From NCBI RefSeq assembly GCF_019455385.1, contig NZ_JACOFR010000004.1:372001-436000 (forward strand): a stretch of DNA of 64,000 nucleotides, given 5' to 3'. The position numbers and the translations under genes are program-made. The notes beneath the pieces are model-generated. The model made no database searches. It was given only the letters and a program-made list of their open reading frames with translations, and was not told the origin of the DNA. Shown here one piece after another: positions 1 to 8,247 of this stretch (the stretch's first letter is position 1; each line of letters begins with the position of its first letter). This DNA is from Bradyrhizobium sp. BR 10289 (GTDB lineage: Bacteria; Pseudomonadota; Alphaproteobacteria; Rhizobiales; Xanthobacteraceae).

Positions 1-675
1 TTCGCCGTCGGCTTCAGCCTGGACGAAGGCATCATCAAAACCGTCGACGACATCAAGTCGCTCGATGTGGTGCGCCTCGATGACGGCATCGAGCTGCGCA
101 TGTGGCTGGCCCCCGAAGACGCCGCGCGCATCAGCGAGCGCCGCCGCCACATCGCGGGCCCGACCGGCTGCGGCATCTGCGGCATCGACTCCATCGCGGA
201 GGCGGTGCGGCCCGCGGCCGTCGTACCGCAGGGACAATCGTTCACGCCGCAGCAGATCATGACGGCAATGCAGGCGATCGCACCGCTGCAATCGATCAAC
301 ATGCAGACCCGCGCGGTCCACGCCGCAGCCTTCTGGTCGCCGTCGAATGGCATCCTGGCCCTGCGCGAGGATGTCGGCCGCCACAATGCGCTCGACAAGC
401 TCGCTGGCGCGCTGGCGCGCAGCCGCACCGATGCCAGCGCCGGCATGGTGCTGCTGACCAGCCGGGTCTCGGTCGAGATGGTGCAGAAGACCGCCGCCAT
501 CGGCGCACCTGTGATGGTCGCGGTCTCCGCCCCCACCGCGCTCGCGGTGCGCACCGCGGAGGCGGCCGGCATCACGCTGATCGCGATCGCCCGCAGCGAC
601 GGGTTTGAAGTGTTCACGCGACCGGGCCGCGTTGCGGCCCGTCGTGCCCAGGAGATCATCGATGTCGTCGCCTGA
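1..675 (+). CDS. fdhD: FdhD, formate dehydrogenase sulfurtransferase (5' end missing)
   Basis: The open frame enters from the left edge and ends at 675, giving about 224 residues of the C-terminal part. FdhD moves sulfur from a cysteine desulfurase onto the molybdenum/bis-MGD cofactor of formate dehydrogenase, which is needed for activity. The Cys loop GPTGCGICG is visible near residues 51-59 of the fragment; the two Cys in CGxC are the sulfur-carrying residues of the family. Downstream blocks LREDVGRHNALDK and LLTSRVSVEMVQK are also typical of FdhD. The last 14 bases overlap fdsD, so the two are probably translated together. The start codon lies outside the window. Confidence 0.93.
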   Translation, partial: FAVGFSLDEGIIKTVDDIKSLDVVRLDDGIELRMWLAPEDAARISERRRHIAGPTGCGICGIDSIAEAVRPAAVVPQGQSFTPQQIMTAMQAIAPLQSINMQTRAVHAAAFWSPSNGILALREDVGRHNALDKLAGALARSRTDASAGMVLLTSRVSVEMVQKTAAIGAPVMVAVSAPTALAVRTAEAAGITLIAIARSDGFEVFTRPGRVAARRAQEIIDVVA

Positions 676-898
676 CCGCCTCGTCTACATGGCCAACCAG
701 ATCGGCCTGTTCTTCCGCAGCCAGGGCCGCGACAAGGCCGTGCCTGGAATCGCCGACCACATCAGGAAGTTCTGGGACCCCCGGATGAAGCGCGCGATCT
801 TCGCCCATCTCGACGCGGGCGGTGCTGGCCTCGAGCCGAACGTGCGCGAGGCGATCGCCTCGCTGAAGCAGACTATTTCCCTTCCAGCAGCGCCTTGA
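662..898 (+). CDS. fdsD: FdsD, NAD-dependent formate dehydrogenase delta subunit
   Basis: A 78-residue protein starting at the ATG at 662, inside the end of fdhD. Its sequence (PDRLVYMANQIGLFF near residues 4-18, then HIRKFWDPRMKRAI) matches the small delta subunit of soluble, NAD-linked molybdenum formate dehydrogenases (fdsGBAC-D order with fdhD just before fdsD). The delta subunit is thought to help in assembly or stability and has no cofactor motif. It closes the formate dehydrogenase operon, whose large subunits lie left of the window. Its last 26 bases overlap the convergent glnE, leaving no room for a shared terminator. Confidence 0.88.
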   Translation: MSSPDRLVYMANQIGLFFRSQGRDKAVPGIADHIRKFWDPRMKRAIFAHLDAGGAGLEPNVREAIASLKQTISLPAAP

Positions 899-3842
899 AA
901 ACGCGCCGCACCTCGCCTTGCGTCTCCTTCACGCGTGCCTCCAGCGACGAGAAATCCGGCGCGTCGCCGGCGCGCGCCATGACGCGCAACAGATCGGTGC
1001 CGGCGGTCTCGGGCTTGAAGCGGTCGCTGACGCAGAGCCGCAGGATCTGCGTCAGATCGTGATAGAGCCGCGCTGCGGCGCGCAGGATCTCGGTTTCCGG
1101 CTGCGCGAGCACCCCGAGCCGGCATGCGTTCTCCAGCACCTGGAGCGTGCTGACGTCGAGAATGTCGGGCTTGGCATGGGCGTGCACGAGCTGGAGATAT
1201 TGCGCGATGAAGTCGATGTCGATCATCCCGCCGGCGGCGTATTTGAGATCCCAGGTGTCGGTCTCGCCCTTCTCCTGCGCGATCGCGCCGCGCATGTCGG
1301 CGACGTCGTTGGCGATGATGACGGGATCGCGGCGGCGGGTCAGCACGTCGCGAATGACGCGCTCGATCTGATCGCGGAATTCAGCCGACGATGACACCAC
1401 GCGTGCGCGCGTCAGCGCCATGTGTTCCCAGGTCCAGGCCTCATTGGCCTGATAGTCCGAGAAGGAGGCCAGGCTCGAGGCGACGGGGCCGGCGCGCCCC
1501 GACGGACGCAGCCGCATGTCGATCTCGTAGAGCACGCCGTAATTGGTGCGCGTCGTGAAGGCGCTGATCAGGCGCTGGGTGAAGCGGGCGAAATAATGTG
1601 CGCCGTGCAGCGACTTCGCTCCATCCGAGTCTGGATTGTCCCCGTCGAAATCGTAGAGCAGGATCAGGTCGAGATCGGATGACGCGGTCATCTCGCGGCT
1701 GCCGAGCCGGCCCATCGCGATGATTGCGGTCTCCTGCCCCTTGATGCGGCCATGCTGGGCGGCAAAGCGATCGGCGACGAGGCCATGCACGGTGTGGACG
1801 ATGCCTTCCGCGACGTCGGCAAAGGCCGTGCTCGCCTGCTGCGCCGAGACCGTGCCGGAGAGAATACGCGTGCCGATCAGAAACAGGCTCTCCTGCCCGA
1901 ACAGGCGCAGGCGATCGAGGAATTCCTCGTAGGAGGCCGCGTCCTGCACCGTCGCCGCAAGTCTTGCCGACAATTCCTGCCTGTCAGGCATCGCGCCGAA
2001 GAAGCGCGGATCGATCAGGCCGTCCATCAGCTGCGGCTGCCGCGCCAGCATCTCGCCTAACCGGGGCGCCGCGCCCAGCACCAGCGCCACCAGCGCGACG
2101 AGATCGCGGTTCTGGCCGAGCAGCGTGATCAGCCGGCCGCCGCGCTGGAGCGCGCCGAGGAAATGATCGAACGACACCACCGCGCGGTCCGGCTCCTCGG
2201 CATGCGCAAGGCCGTCGATCAGGGCCGGCACAAATTCGATGAAGGCGCTGCGCGTCGCCTCATTGCGGAACACGCGATAATCGCCTGTGATCCAGTCGCG
2301 CACGGTCTGTGCGACCGCGGCGGGCTTCTTGAAGCCGAGCGTCGCCAGATGCTGCAGCAGGCGCGGATCGTCGGGACCCGCACCGTAATCGAGCGCGGGC
2401 AGTTTCGCGGTGCCGGTGGGATCGTCGCCCTCGAACAGCTTTTCGTAATGGCCCTGCACAATCTCGAGCTGGCGCAGCAGGTCGCGCGCGAAGGCTTCGC
2501 GATCGGGATAGCCGAAGAAGCGGGCGAAGCGCTCGACCGCGTCCTTGTCATCAGGCAGTGCATGGGTCTGCTCGTCCGCGACCATCTGGAGGCGATGCTC
2601 GACCCGGCGCAGGAATTCATAGGCGACGGTCAGCTCGTCGCGCGCCGCGGAGGTGATCCAGTTGCTGCTGGCGAGCACACCCAGCGCAGCGAGCGTTGGC
2701 CGCACCCGCAATTCCGGATGGCGGCCGCCGGCGATCAGCTGCTGGGTCTGCGCAAAGAACTCGATCTCGCGGATGCCGCCGCGGCCGACCTTGACGTTGT
2801 GGCCCTCGACCGCGACCTCGCTCTGGCCGCGATAGGTCTGCATCTGCCGCTTCATGTCATGGACGTCGGCAAGCGCGGCGAAATCGAGATGCTTGCGCCA
2901 GACGAACGGCGCGATCTCGGCCAGCAGCGCCTCGCCCGCCCTCGCATCGCCGGCGCAGGCGCGCGCCTTGATCATCGCGGCACGCTCCCAGGTGCGCCCT
3001 TCCCGCTCGTAATAATGCAAAGCAGCGACGCGAGAGATCGCAACCTGGGTCGAGGACGGATCGGGACGCAACCGCAGATCGACGCGGAAGACGTAGCCGT
3101 CATAGGTGCGCTGCTGGAGGATGCGCGCCATGCCCTGCGTGACGCGGACGAAGAACGGCTGCGGCTCGATGTCGGGTGCCAGCGTCGTGTTGTCGGGATC
3201 GAAGAACACGATGAGGTCGATGTCGCTGGAATAGTTCAGCTCGCCCGCCCCCATCTTGCCCATCGCGAGCACGATCAGCCCACAGCCCTCTTCCGGTGCC
3301 TCCGGATTGGGCGGCAGGATCTTGCCGCGTGCGGCTTCCTGCCGCAGCAGGAACTGGAGCGCCGCCTGCACCGAGAAGACCGCGACGTCGGTCAGCGCCG
3401 CCGTCACCCGCATCACCGGCCAGACCCCGCCGATGTCGCACAGCGCGATCAGCAGCGCCGCCTCCGCCTTCATCCGGCGAAGCAGCCGCATCACCTCCGC
3501 CTCGTCGCCCGCCGCCAGCACTGCGTCCCTCGCCTCGGCGATCAGCGCCGCAAGATGCAGATCCGGATCGCATTCGAGCAAGCGGATCAGACGCGGCGCA
3601 TCGGCACGCACCAGATCGAACAGATAGGGCGAGAATTCCGCGATTCCGTCGACGATAGTCCGGGCGAAGGGCTGAACCAGCAACGCTTCCAAACGGGCCG
3701 ATTGAGCCGGCTCGAGTTCGGCCAGCCAATTGTCAAAGCGTCGTTCGTCGGTGGTGGAAGCGGCAATATGGGGAGCCTCCGCAAAGCGCGCGGCCAGGCT
3801 CTCACCAGTCTTGTCCGCGTTTCCCGGCGCGGAGGGGTTCAT
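873..3842 (-). CDS. glnE: GlnE, bifunctional glutamine synthetase adenylyltransferase/adenylyl-removing enzyme
   Basis: A 989-residue protein of full family length. GlnE adenylylates glutamine synthetase to lower its activity and removes AMP when nitrogen is short, under control of PII. It has the usual two nucleotidyltransferase halves: the N-terminal (adenylyl-removing) motif GKMGAGELNYSSDIDL near residues 193-210 and the C-terminal (adenylylating) motif MGRLGSREMTASSDLDL near 707-723, each with the G-S-x-D-x-D metal-binding pattern. The ATG at 3842 overlaps the stop of the upstream kinase by four bases (ATGA), so it is translationally coupled to that gene. In rhizobia and Brucella glnE follows feuPQ, as here apart from the inserted block. 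Confidence 0.96.
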   Translation of the reverse strand: MNPSAPGNADKTGESLAARFAEAPHIAASTTDERRFDNWLAELEPAQSARLEALLVQPFARTIVDGIAEFSPYLFDLVRADAPRLIRLLECDPDLHLAALIAEARDAVLAAGDEAEVMRLLRRMKAEAALLIALCDIGGVWPVMRVTAALTDVAVFSVQAALQFLLRQEAARGKILPPNPEAPEEGCGLIVLAMGKMGAGELNYSSDIDLIVFFDPDNTTLAPDIEPQPFFVRVTQGMARILQQRTYDGYVFRVDLRLRPDPSSTQVAISRVAALHYYEREGRTWERAAMIKARACAGDARAGEALLAEIAPFVWRKHLDFAALADVHDMKRQMQTYRGQSEVAVEGHNVKVGRGGIREIEFFAQTQQLIAGGRHPELRVRPTLAALGVLASSNWITSAARDELTVAYEFLRRVEHRLQMVADEQTHALPDDKDAVERFARFFGYPDREAFARDLLRQLEIVQGHYEKLFEGDDPTGTAKLPALDYGAGPDDPRLLQHLATLGFKKPAAVAQTVRDWITGDYRVFRNEATRSAFIEFVPALIDGLAHAEEPDRAVVSFDHFLGALQRGGRLITLLGQNRDLVALVALVLGAAPRLGEMLARQPQLMDGLIDPRFFGAMPDRQELSARLAATVQDAASYEEFLDRLRLFGQESLFLIGTRILSGTVSAQQASTAFADVAEGIVHTVHGLVADRFAAQHGRIKGQETAIIAMGRLGSREMTASSDLDLILLYDFDGDNPDSDGAKSLHGAHYFARFTQRLISAFTTRTNYGVLYEIDMRLRPSGRAGPVASSLASFSDYQANEAWTWEHMALTRARVVSSSAEFRDQIERVIRDVLTRRRDPVIIANDVADMRGAIAQEKGETDTWDLKYAAGGMIDIDFIAQYLQLVHAHAKPDILDVSTLQVLENACRLGVLAQPETEILRAAARLYHDLTQILRLCVSDRFKPETAGTDLLRVMARAGDAPDFSSLEARVKETQGEVRRVFKALLEGK

Positions 3843-5293
3843 GCCACCTTCTGTGGCACATCCGGTATTGGCGGAGCAACCCTGTCGCCTGCGCGCGCCG
3901 GCAGCACCAGCGTGGCGACGAGGCCGGGATGGGCATCACCCAGCCGCAATTCCCCGCCATGGAGCGTCGCAACGGCGGAGGCGAGGCTGAGGCCGAGGCC
4001 GGAGCCCGGCAGCGTGCGGCTGGCCTCGAGCCGCACGAACCGCTCGACGGCATGTTTGCGATCGGCCTCGGGGATGCCGGGGCCGCGATCGGTGACGCTG
4101 AGCAGCACCTGGTCGCCCTCGCGCCTCGCCTCGATCGTGATCTGCCTGCCGTCCATGCTCACCACGGTCCCACCGGTCTGCGTCACCGGCTTGCCGTATT
4201 TGATGGCGTTCTCGACCAGATTGGCGAGCGCCTGGCTGATCAATTCGCGGTTGGCGTGGATCGGCGTCGGATCGGCCTTCACCTTGAGCGTCATGCCGTC
4301 GTCCTCGGCCAGCGGCTCGTAGAGCTCGTGGATGCCATTGGCAACATCGGCGGCGTCGAAATCGTCCATGTTGCCGCGCGCCTGCCCGGACTCCGCGCGC
4401 GCGATCATCAAGAGCGCATTGAAGGTGCGGATCAGGCCGTCGGATTCCTCGATGGTCCGCTCCAGCGCGGCGCGGTAATCGGCCTCGCCGCCCGATTTCG
4501 CCAACGCCTCCTCGGCGCGGTTGCGCAGGCGCGTCAGCGGCGTCTTGAGATCGTGGGCGATGTTGTCGGAGACCTCCTTCAACCCCGCCATCAGTGCCTC
4601 GATGCGCTCCAGCATGGCGTTGAGGTTTTCCGCGAGGCGGTCGAGTTCGTCGCCGCTGCGCCCGACCGGCAGGCGCCCGCTGAGGTCGCCGGCCATGATG
4701 CGCTGCGTGGTGCCGGTCATGGCGTCGATACGCGTCAGGACACGGCGCGCCACGAAGATGCCGCCGCCGAGGCCAAGCACCACGACGATCAGGACCGACC
4801 ATTGCGCCGCCTTGGCGACGATGCCGAACAGGCGCCGCCGCTCGTCGAGATCGCGGCCGATCAGAAGCCGAAAGCCGTTCTCCAGTTCGGTGACACGCAC
4901 CAACGCGCGGTGGTCGCGCTCGTTGGCATCCTCGATCCGCCGGTAGGCCGTCTCCGACCAGCCGCGCGTCGCCATCACGCCCGGCGCCAGCGAGCCGACA
5001 TTGCCGGCAACCGCCTGGCCCGTCGGCGTGGTCACGAGGTAAAGGTTGGCGCCCGGCCGCAGCGCGCGATATTCGATCGCGCGCACCAAGCGATACATGC
5101 CGCCGCGCCCGTAGATCTCGTTGATCTCCGAGGTCTCGGAGTTGACCGTTTGCGTGATCTCCTCGGTGATCAGCCGCCGCGTGTTCCAGGCGAAATAGCC
5201 GAGCAGCGAGGCCGCGAAGATCGCAAACAGGAACAGGTAGACCAGCGTCAGCCGGAATGCCGTGGTGCGGACGAGTTTACCGAATGCCGTCAC
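3839..5293 (-). CDS. feuQ: FeuQ-like sensor histidine kinase, separated from its regulator
   Basis: A 484-residue membrane kinase: TM1 near residues 11-33, a periplasmic sensor of about 130 residues, TM2 near 163-185, HAMP near 186-240, the HisKA box DNIAHDLKTPLTRLRN with the phosphorylated His at about 246, and an HATPase region (NLVENAIKYGK, DRGPGIP, GSGLGLSL). The GTG start at 5293 lies inside a leftover of a response-regulator 3' end (YMIRDGIR-TAA read at 5277-5303). In related genomes this kinase follows the FeuP regulator directly; here its probable partner is at 29059-29739, about 23.8 kb upstream. It overlaps glnE by four bases. FeuPQ controls ndvA (cyclic glucan export) in Sinorhizobium; the target here is unknown, and the symbol rests on gene order plus domain type. 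Confidence 0.85.
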   Translation of the reverse strand: MTAFGKLVRTTAFRLTLVYLFLFAIFAASLLGYFAWNTRRLITEEITQTVNSETSEINEIYGRGGMYRLVRAIEYRALRPGANLYLVTTPTGQAVAGNVGSLAPGVMATRGWSETAYRRIEDANERDHRALVRVTELENGFRLLIGRDLDERRRLFGIVAKAAQWSVLIVVVLGLGGGIFVARRVLTRIDAMTGTTQRIMAGDLSGRLPVGRSGDELDRLAENLNAMLERIEALMAGLKEVSDNIAHDLKTPLTRLRNRAEEALAKSGGEADYRAALERTIEESDGLIRTFNALLMIARAESGQARGNMDDFDAADVANGIHELYEPLAEDDGMTLKVKADPTPIHANRELISQALANLVENAIKYGKPVTQTGGTVVSMDGRQITIEARREGDQVLLSVTDRGPGIPEADRKHAVERFVRLEASRTLPGSGLGLSLASAVATLHGGELRLGDAHPGLVATLVLPARAGDRVAPPIPDVPQKVA

Positions 5294-5303
5294 GGATCAT
5301 GTA
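5277..5303 (-). pseudogene. Leftover 3' end of the response-regulator gene
   Basis: Read on the minus strand, these 27 bases encode YMIRDGIR followed by TAA, exactly the last eight residues of the intact regulator at 29059-29739. At DNA level 22 of 27 positions agree between the two copies, with most differences at third codon positions. Upstream of the Tyr codon the similarity stops at once. The stop codon of this fragment overlaps the first codons of the kinase, the coupling expected of an ancestral feuP-feuQ pair. Confidence 0.75.
5293..5303. repeat. Left copy of the 11-bp junction core (attachment-site candidate)
   Basis: The plus strand reads CGGATCATGTA, identical to 29075-29085 and in the same orientation, so the two form an 11-bp direct repeat bracketing the inserted block. 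If one base mismatch is allowed the match extends six bases to the left (CCGTC plus one mismatch). The repeat lies in codons for the regulator's C-terminus. Confidence 0.6.
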
Positions 5304-5464
5304 GGTCCCAGGTGAAATGGCAAGATGAGACCACAAATTTCTCTTGCGATTTCAATGAATTATAACACGACAACCGCATTGCCGTCGCGGATCAAAATAT
5401 AGTCGCGCGGGGCTCAACTCTCTACTTAAATCTACGCAATCTCCGAAGGCGAGGCGCGCAGCCC
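5304..5464. other. AT-richer gap at the left end of the island
   Basis: No gene is supported here. The stretch is visibly richer in A and T than its surroundings. On the minus strand a perfect TATAAT lies at 5359-5364, about 66 bases before the kinase GTG, but no good -35 hexamer sits 16-18 bases before it. Since the island cut the kinase from its old promoter, a replacement promoter in this gap is plausible, not shown. Confidence 0.3.
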
Positions 5465-5656
5465 ATGGCTGCGACCACCGCACGGATGCCTCCCGTGCAA
5501 TCCGCGACGCGCGGCGATGCCTGTGTGGTCATCGCCGGCGCCAATGTTCATGCTGGCGAAGTCGCACTCGACGTCACCCGCGGCATCTTCGAGGTGATGG
5601 GCGCCCTCGGCCACGATCGCCAACGGTTACGACCGCCTCTGGCGCAACGCCGAACC
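5465..5656 (+). pseudogene. C-terminal remnant of a DszC/SfnB-like flavin-dependent (acyl-CoA dehydrogenase fold) monooxygenase
   Basis: From about 5504 the plus strand reads GANVHAGEVALDVTRGIFEVMGA, then one frame further on ATIANGYDRLWRNA up to about 5651. This matches the C-terminal helices of DszC/SfnB-type enzymes (pattern ALDVxxxIFEVMGARxTxxxYGFDRFWRN). The N-terminal three quarters are missing, a +1 frameshift lies near 5607-5612, and the usual continuation after WRN is cut off where the convergent MFS gene ends (5657). It is a decayed fragment. Such enzymes oxidise sulfur or aromatic compounds with reduced flavin, in keeping with the other flavin monooxygenases of the island. Confidence 0.6.
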
Positions 5657-6994
5657 TCAAGCGCCGGCGCGTAGCGGGCGCAGGCCGAAGGTGCAGGCAG
5701 CCGAGAGCAGCGCCATGGCGGCCATGTAGGCGGCGACCCAGGCGGGCGAACCGGCTTCGGCCAGCAGAGCGGTTGCGATCAGCGGCGACAGGCCGCCGCC
5801 GAGGATCGGACCGAGCTGCTGCACCAGCGACAGGCCGCTGTAGCGAATGCGCGCCGGGAACAGCTCCGAGAAATAGGCGCCCTGCGCGCCATAGACCGAG
5901 CCATGGCCGAGCGCGAGACCAAGCGCGATCGCGAGCCAGATCATGCCGGTATGGCCGGTGTTGAGCATCTGGAAGAAGACGAGCGCGAGGACGACCTGGA
6001 ACAGCATGCCGCCGACATAGACGGCGCGGCGCCCGATGCGGTCCGACAGCGCGCCGAACACCGGGAGCGTGATGCATTCCAGCGCGCAGCCGACCAGAAC
6101 GCCATTCAGGATGGTCTGGCTCGGAAGTCCCAGTTTGGTCTTGCAATAGGTGATCGCGAACACCGCATAGATGTTGAACAGCCCGCTCTCGGCGATCTTG
6201 GCGCCGATGCCGAACAGGATGTTGCCGGCATGGTTGCGCACCGCCTCGACGACGGGGACGCTGGCGGTGCCCTCCTCGTTCAGCACGCGCTTGAACGCGG
6301 GCGTCTCGGAGATGCGGAAGCGGATGAAGATTCCGATCGCGACGAGCACGATCGAGAACAGGAACGGAATCCGCCAGCCCCAGGCCAGGAAGTCGCCCTC
6401 GCTCATCGAGGTCGAGAGAACGCCGAGCAGCGCGATCGGGATCAGGAAGCCGCCGGGCACGCCGATATGGACCAGCGAGGAGAAGAAGCCGCGGCGCTGG
6501 GCCGGCGCATGCTCGACCGTCATCACCATGCCGCCACCATACTCGCCGCCGATGCCGATGCCTTGAAGCAGGCGCAGGCCGATCAGGCAGACCGGCGCGG
6601 CCACGCCAACCTGCTCATAGGTCGGCATCAGTCCGATCAGGAATGTTCCCAGCCCCATGATCAGGATGGTGAGGAGTAGCGCCGTCTTGCGGCCGACCCG
6701 ATCGCCGAAATGGCCGAACAGCACGCCGCCGAGCGGGCGCGCGCAATAGCCGACGAAAAAGGTGGCGAAGGCGAGCAGCGAGCCGACCAGCGGATCGGTG
6801 CTCGGAAAGAAGATCTTGTTGAACACGAGCGCAGTCGCGGTCGCGTAGAGTGTGAAGTCGTAATACTCGATCATGTTGCCGATGGCGCTTGCCACCGCAA
6901 CCTTGCGGATGTCGCTGGACTGCCGCGCCTTGACCGCTGCGCCCGACTGATCCGCGGCCCTGTCGGCCCCGATCGACCCTACCAACTCGCTCAT
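5657..6994 (-). CDS. MFS metabolite:proton symporter (MHS family)
   Basis: A 445-residue, 12-helix transporter of the metabolite:H+ symporter family (ShiA/ProP/citrate-type). It has the opening IGNMIEYYDFTLYATATA in TM1, the loop motif GHFGDRVGRKTAL between TM2 and TM3, RLLQGIGIGGEYGGG in TM4, and LSDRIGRR in the second half. The family imports organic acids, betaines or shikimate-like compounds; the substrate here cannot be read from the sequence. It is divergent from the DapA-like gene across a 230-bp region with a palindromic operator at 7041-7057, so the two are probably controlled together and may take up and cleave the same compound. Confidence 0.9.
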   Translation of the reverse strand: MSELVGSIGADRAADQSGAAVKARQSSDIRKVAVASAIGNMIEYYDFTLYATATALVFNKIFFPSTDPLVGSLLAFATFFVGYCARPLGGVLFGHFGDRVGRKTALLLTILIMGLGTFLIGLMPTYEQVGVAAPVCLIGLRLLQGIGIGGEYGGGMVMTVEHAPAQRRGFFSSLVHIGVPGGFLIPIALLGVLSTSMSEGDFLAWGWRIPFLFSIVLVAIGIFIRFRISETPAFKRVLNEEGTASVPVVEAVRNHAGNILFGIGAKIAESGLFNIYAVFAITYCKTKLGLPSQTILNGVLVGCALECITLPVFGALSDRIGRRAVYVGGMLFQVVLALVFFQMLNTGHTGMIWLAIALGLALGHGSVYGAQGAYFSELFPARIRYSGLSLVQQLGPILGGGLSPLIATALLAEAGSPAWVAAYMAAMALLSAACTFGLRPLRAGA

Positions 6995-7040
6995 GACGTC
7001 ACCTCCGGCTTCGGCAAGGCAGCGCCTTGCTCGGGCTTTT

Positions 7041-7057
7041 TGTCCGTATTGCGGACA
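7041..7057. promoter_or_regulatory. Perfect inverted repeat in front of the MFS gene (operator candidate)
   Basis: TGTCCG-TATTG-CGGACA is a perfect 6-bp inverted repeat with a 5-bp spacer. On the minus strand a perfect -35 hexamer TTGACA lies at 7082-7087 and a weak -10 (CATGAT) 19 bases on, which puts the repeat at the likely transcription start of the MFS gene. A second, weaker copy of the same pattern is at 7193-7209. The IclR-family gene at 8248 is the nearest candidate repressor. Confidence 0.5.
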
Positions 7058-7160
7058 TCATGAGCAGCGTCTCATTCCACATGTCAAGGAGATTTTTCGC
7101 CAATGCAGGCCGCGCGCCGCAACTTTCTGTGCCATAAATTTCGCTCGTGACGACCTCGAC

Positions 7161-7209
7161 TTGACGCCGCGCGATCATTCGTCATATTCCTGTGTTCACA
7201 TTCCGGACA
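7161..7209 (+). promoter_or_regulatory. Promoter and operator candidate of the DapA-like gene
   Basis: TTGACG at 7161-7166 and CATATT at 7183-7188 (16-bp spacing) form a sigma70-like promoter pointing to the gene at 7225. Just downstream, TGTTCA-CATTC-CGGACA (7193-7209) repeats the pattern of 7041-7057, with the right half identical and the left half matching at four of six bases, and would cover the transcription start. A good ribosome site (AAGGAGG, 7213-7219) precedes the GTG. Confidence 0.4.
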
Positions 7210-7224
7210 ATTAAGGAGGAAAAC

Positions 7225-8139
7225 GTGCCAGCAAAGATCACCGGGATCATTCCGCCCCTCACCACGCCGTTCGACCAGAACGGGGACATCGACGAGAAGG
7301 CGTTTCGCCGTCAGGTGAAATTCCTGCTCGACAAGGGCGTGCATGGCGTCTGCGTCGGCGGCAGCACCGGCGAGGGTCACACGCTCACCGCCGACGAATT
7401 CCGCCGCCTGATCGAGGCCTGCGCGGAAGAGCTGAATGGCAAGATCCCGCTCGTCGCCGGCATCATCGCCAATTCGACCCGCGAGGCCATCGCCCGCGCC
7501 CGCGCCATCGAGCATGTCAACGTCGCCGCGCTCCAGATCACGCCCGTGCACTATCTGTTCAAGCCGGACGAGGATGCGACCGTCGGCCACTTCAAGACGC
7601 TGTCGGAGTCGGTGAAGCAGCCGGTCATCATCTACAACGTCGTGCCCTGGAACTATCTCAGCCCCGCGCTGCTTCTGCGCATCATGAACGAGCTGCCGGG
7701 CGTGATCGGCGTCAAGCAGAGCGCGGGCGACCTCAAGCTGATGGCCGACCTGCTGCTCGATGTGCCCGCCGGCAAGGTGGTGCTGACCGCGGTCGATGCG
7801 CTGCTCTACCCGTCCTTCGCGCTCGGCGCGCACGGCACCATCGCAGCCAATCCCGCCGCCGTGCCCGGCGCCTGCGTCGCGCTATGGAATGCGGTCCAGC
7901 GTGGCGACCACGCCACTGCGCTCGAGATCCACAAGCGCCTGCTGCGGTTCTGGAACACCATCGTCGGCGATAACCTGCCGGCCTGCGTGAAGCACGCCCT
8001 CACCCTGCAGGGCTCGCCGAGCGGCCTGCCGCGGCAGCCGATGCCGGCGCCGACCAGCCGACAGAAGGAGGCGATCGCCGCCGCGCTCAAGCCGCTGATG
8101 GAGATCGAAGGCGGCGTGAGGCTCGTTGCGGCCGAGTAA
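7225..8139 (+). CDS. DapA/NanA-superfamily lyase (dihydrodipicolinate synthase-like)
   Basis: A 304-residue class I aldolase-type protein. The GTG at 7225 is chosen because AAGGAGG lies just before it and the family N-terminus (ITGIIPPLTTPFD) follows at once. The Schiff-base Lys is K164 in GVIGVKQSAGD, the conserved Tyr is Y137 in IIYNVVPWN, and the pyruvate-binding loop is GGSTGEG near residues 45-51. The superfamily adds or removes pyruvate from aldehydes or dehydrates sugar acids. As the chromosome should have its own dapA and this copy sits with an MFS importer and an IclR regulator, a catabolic lyase is more likely than lysine biosynthesis; the substrate is unknown. Confidence 0.85.
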   Translation: MPAKITGIIPPLTTPFDQNGDIDEKAFRRQVKFLLDKGVHGVCVGGSTGEGHTLTADEFRRLIEACAEELNGKIPLVAGIIANSTREAIARARAIEHVNVAALQITPVHYLFKPDEDATVGHFKTLSESVKQPVIIYNVVPWNYLSPALLLRIMNELPGVIGVKQSAGDLKLMADLLLDVPAGKVVLTAVDALLYPSFALGAHGTIAANPAAVPGACVALWNAVQRGDHATALEIHKRLLRFWNTIVGDNLPACVKHALTLQGSPSGLPRQPMPAPTSRQKEAIAAALKPLMEIEGGVRLVAAE

Positions 8140-8247
8140 GCATTCGAGAACGGGCGCGGCCGCATTGCCGCCGCGCCCGATTCCGTCTAAGTCGGATATG
8201 GTCCGCGTCCTGAATATTGCATCGTGGTGCCGCCCGAAAGGTCCGAC

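Noticed and set aside
2163..4322. A 719-codon open frame on the plus strand opposite glnE
   Set aside because: It is antisense to glnE and the kinase, has an extreme Arg/Ala/Gln composition without any family motif, and such long shadow frames are usual opposite GC-rich genes.
5432..5674. Short complete-looking frames at the left island end taken as new small genes
   Set aside because: The plus-strand frame matches the C-terminus of a DszC-like enzyme with a frameshift and without its N-terminal part, so it is a remnant; the minus-strand frame is its shadow.
7225..8139. Naming the lyase dapA
   Set aside because: It has the superfamily Lys and Tyr, but its island setting with an importer and an IclR regulator argues for a catabolic substrate, so no symbol was given.
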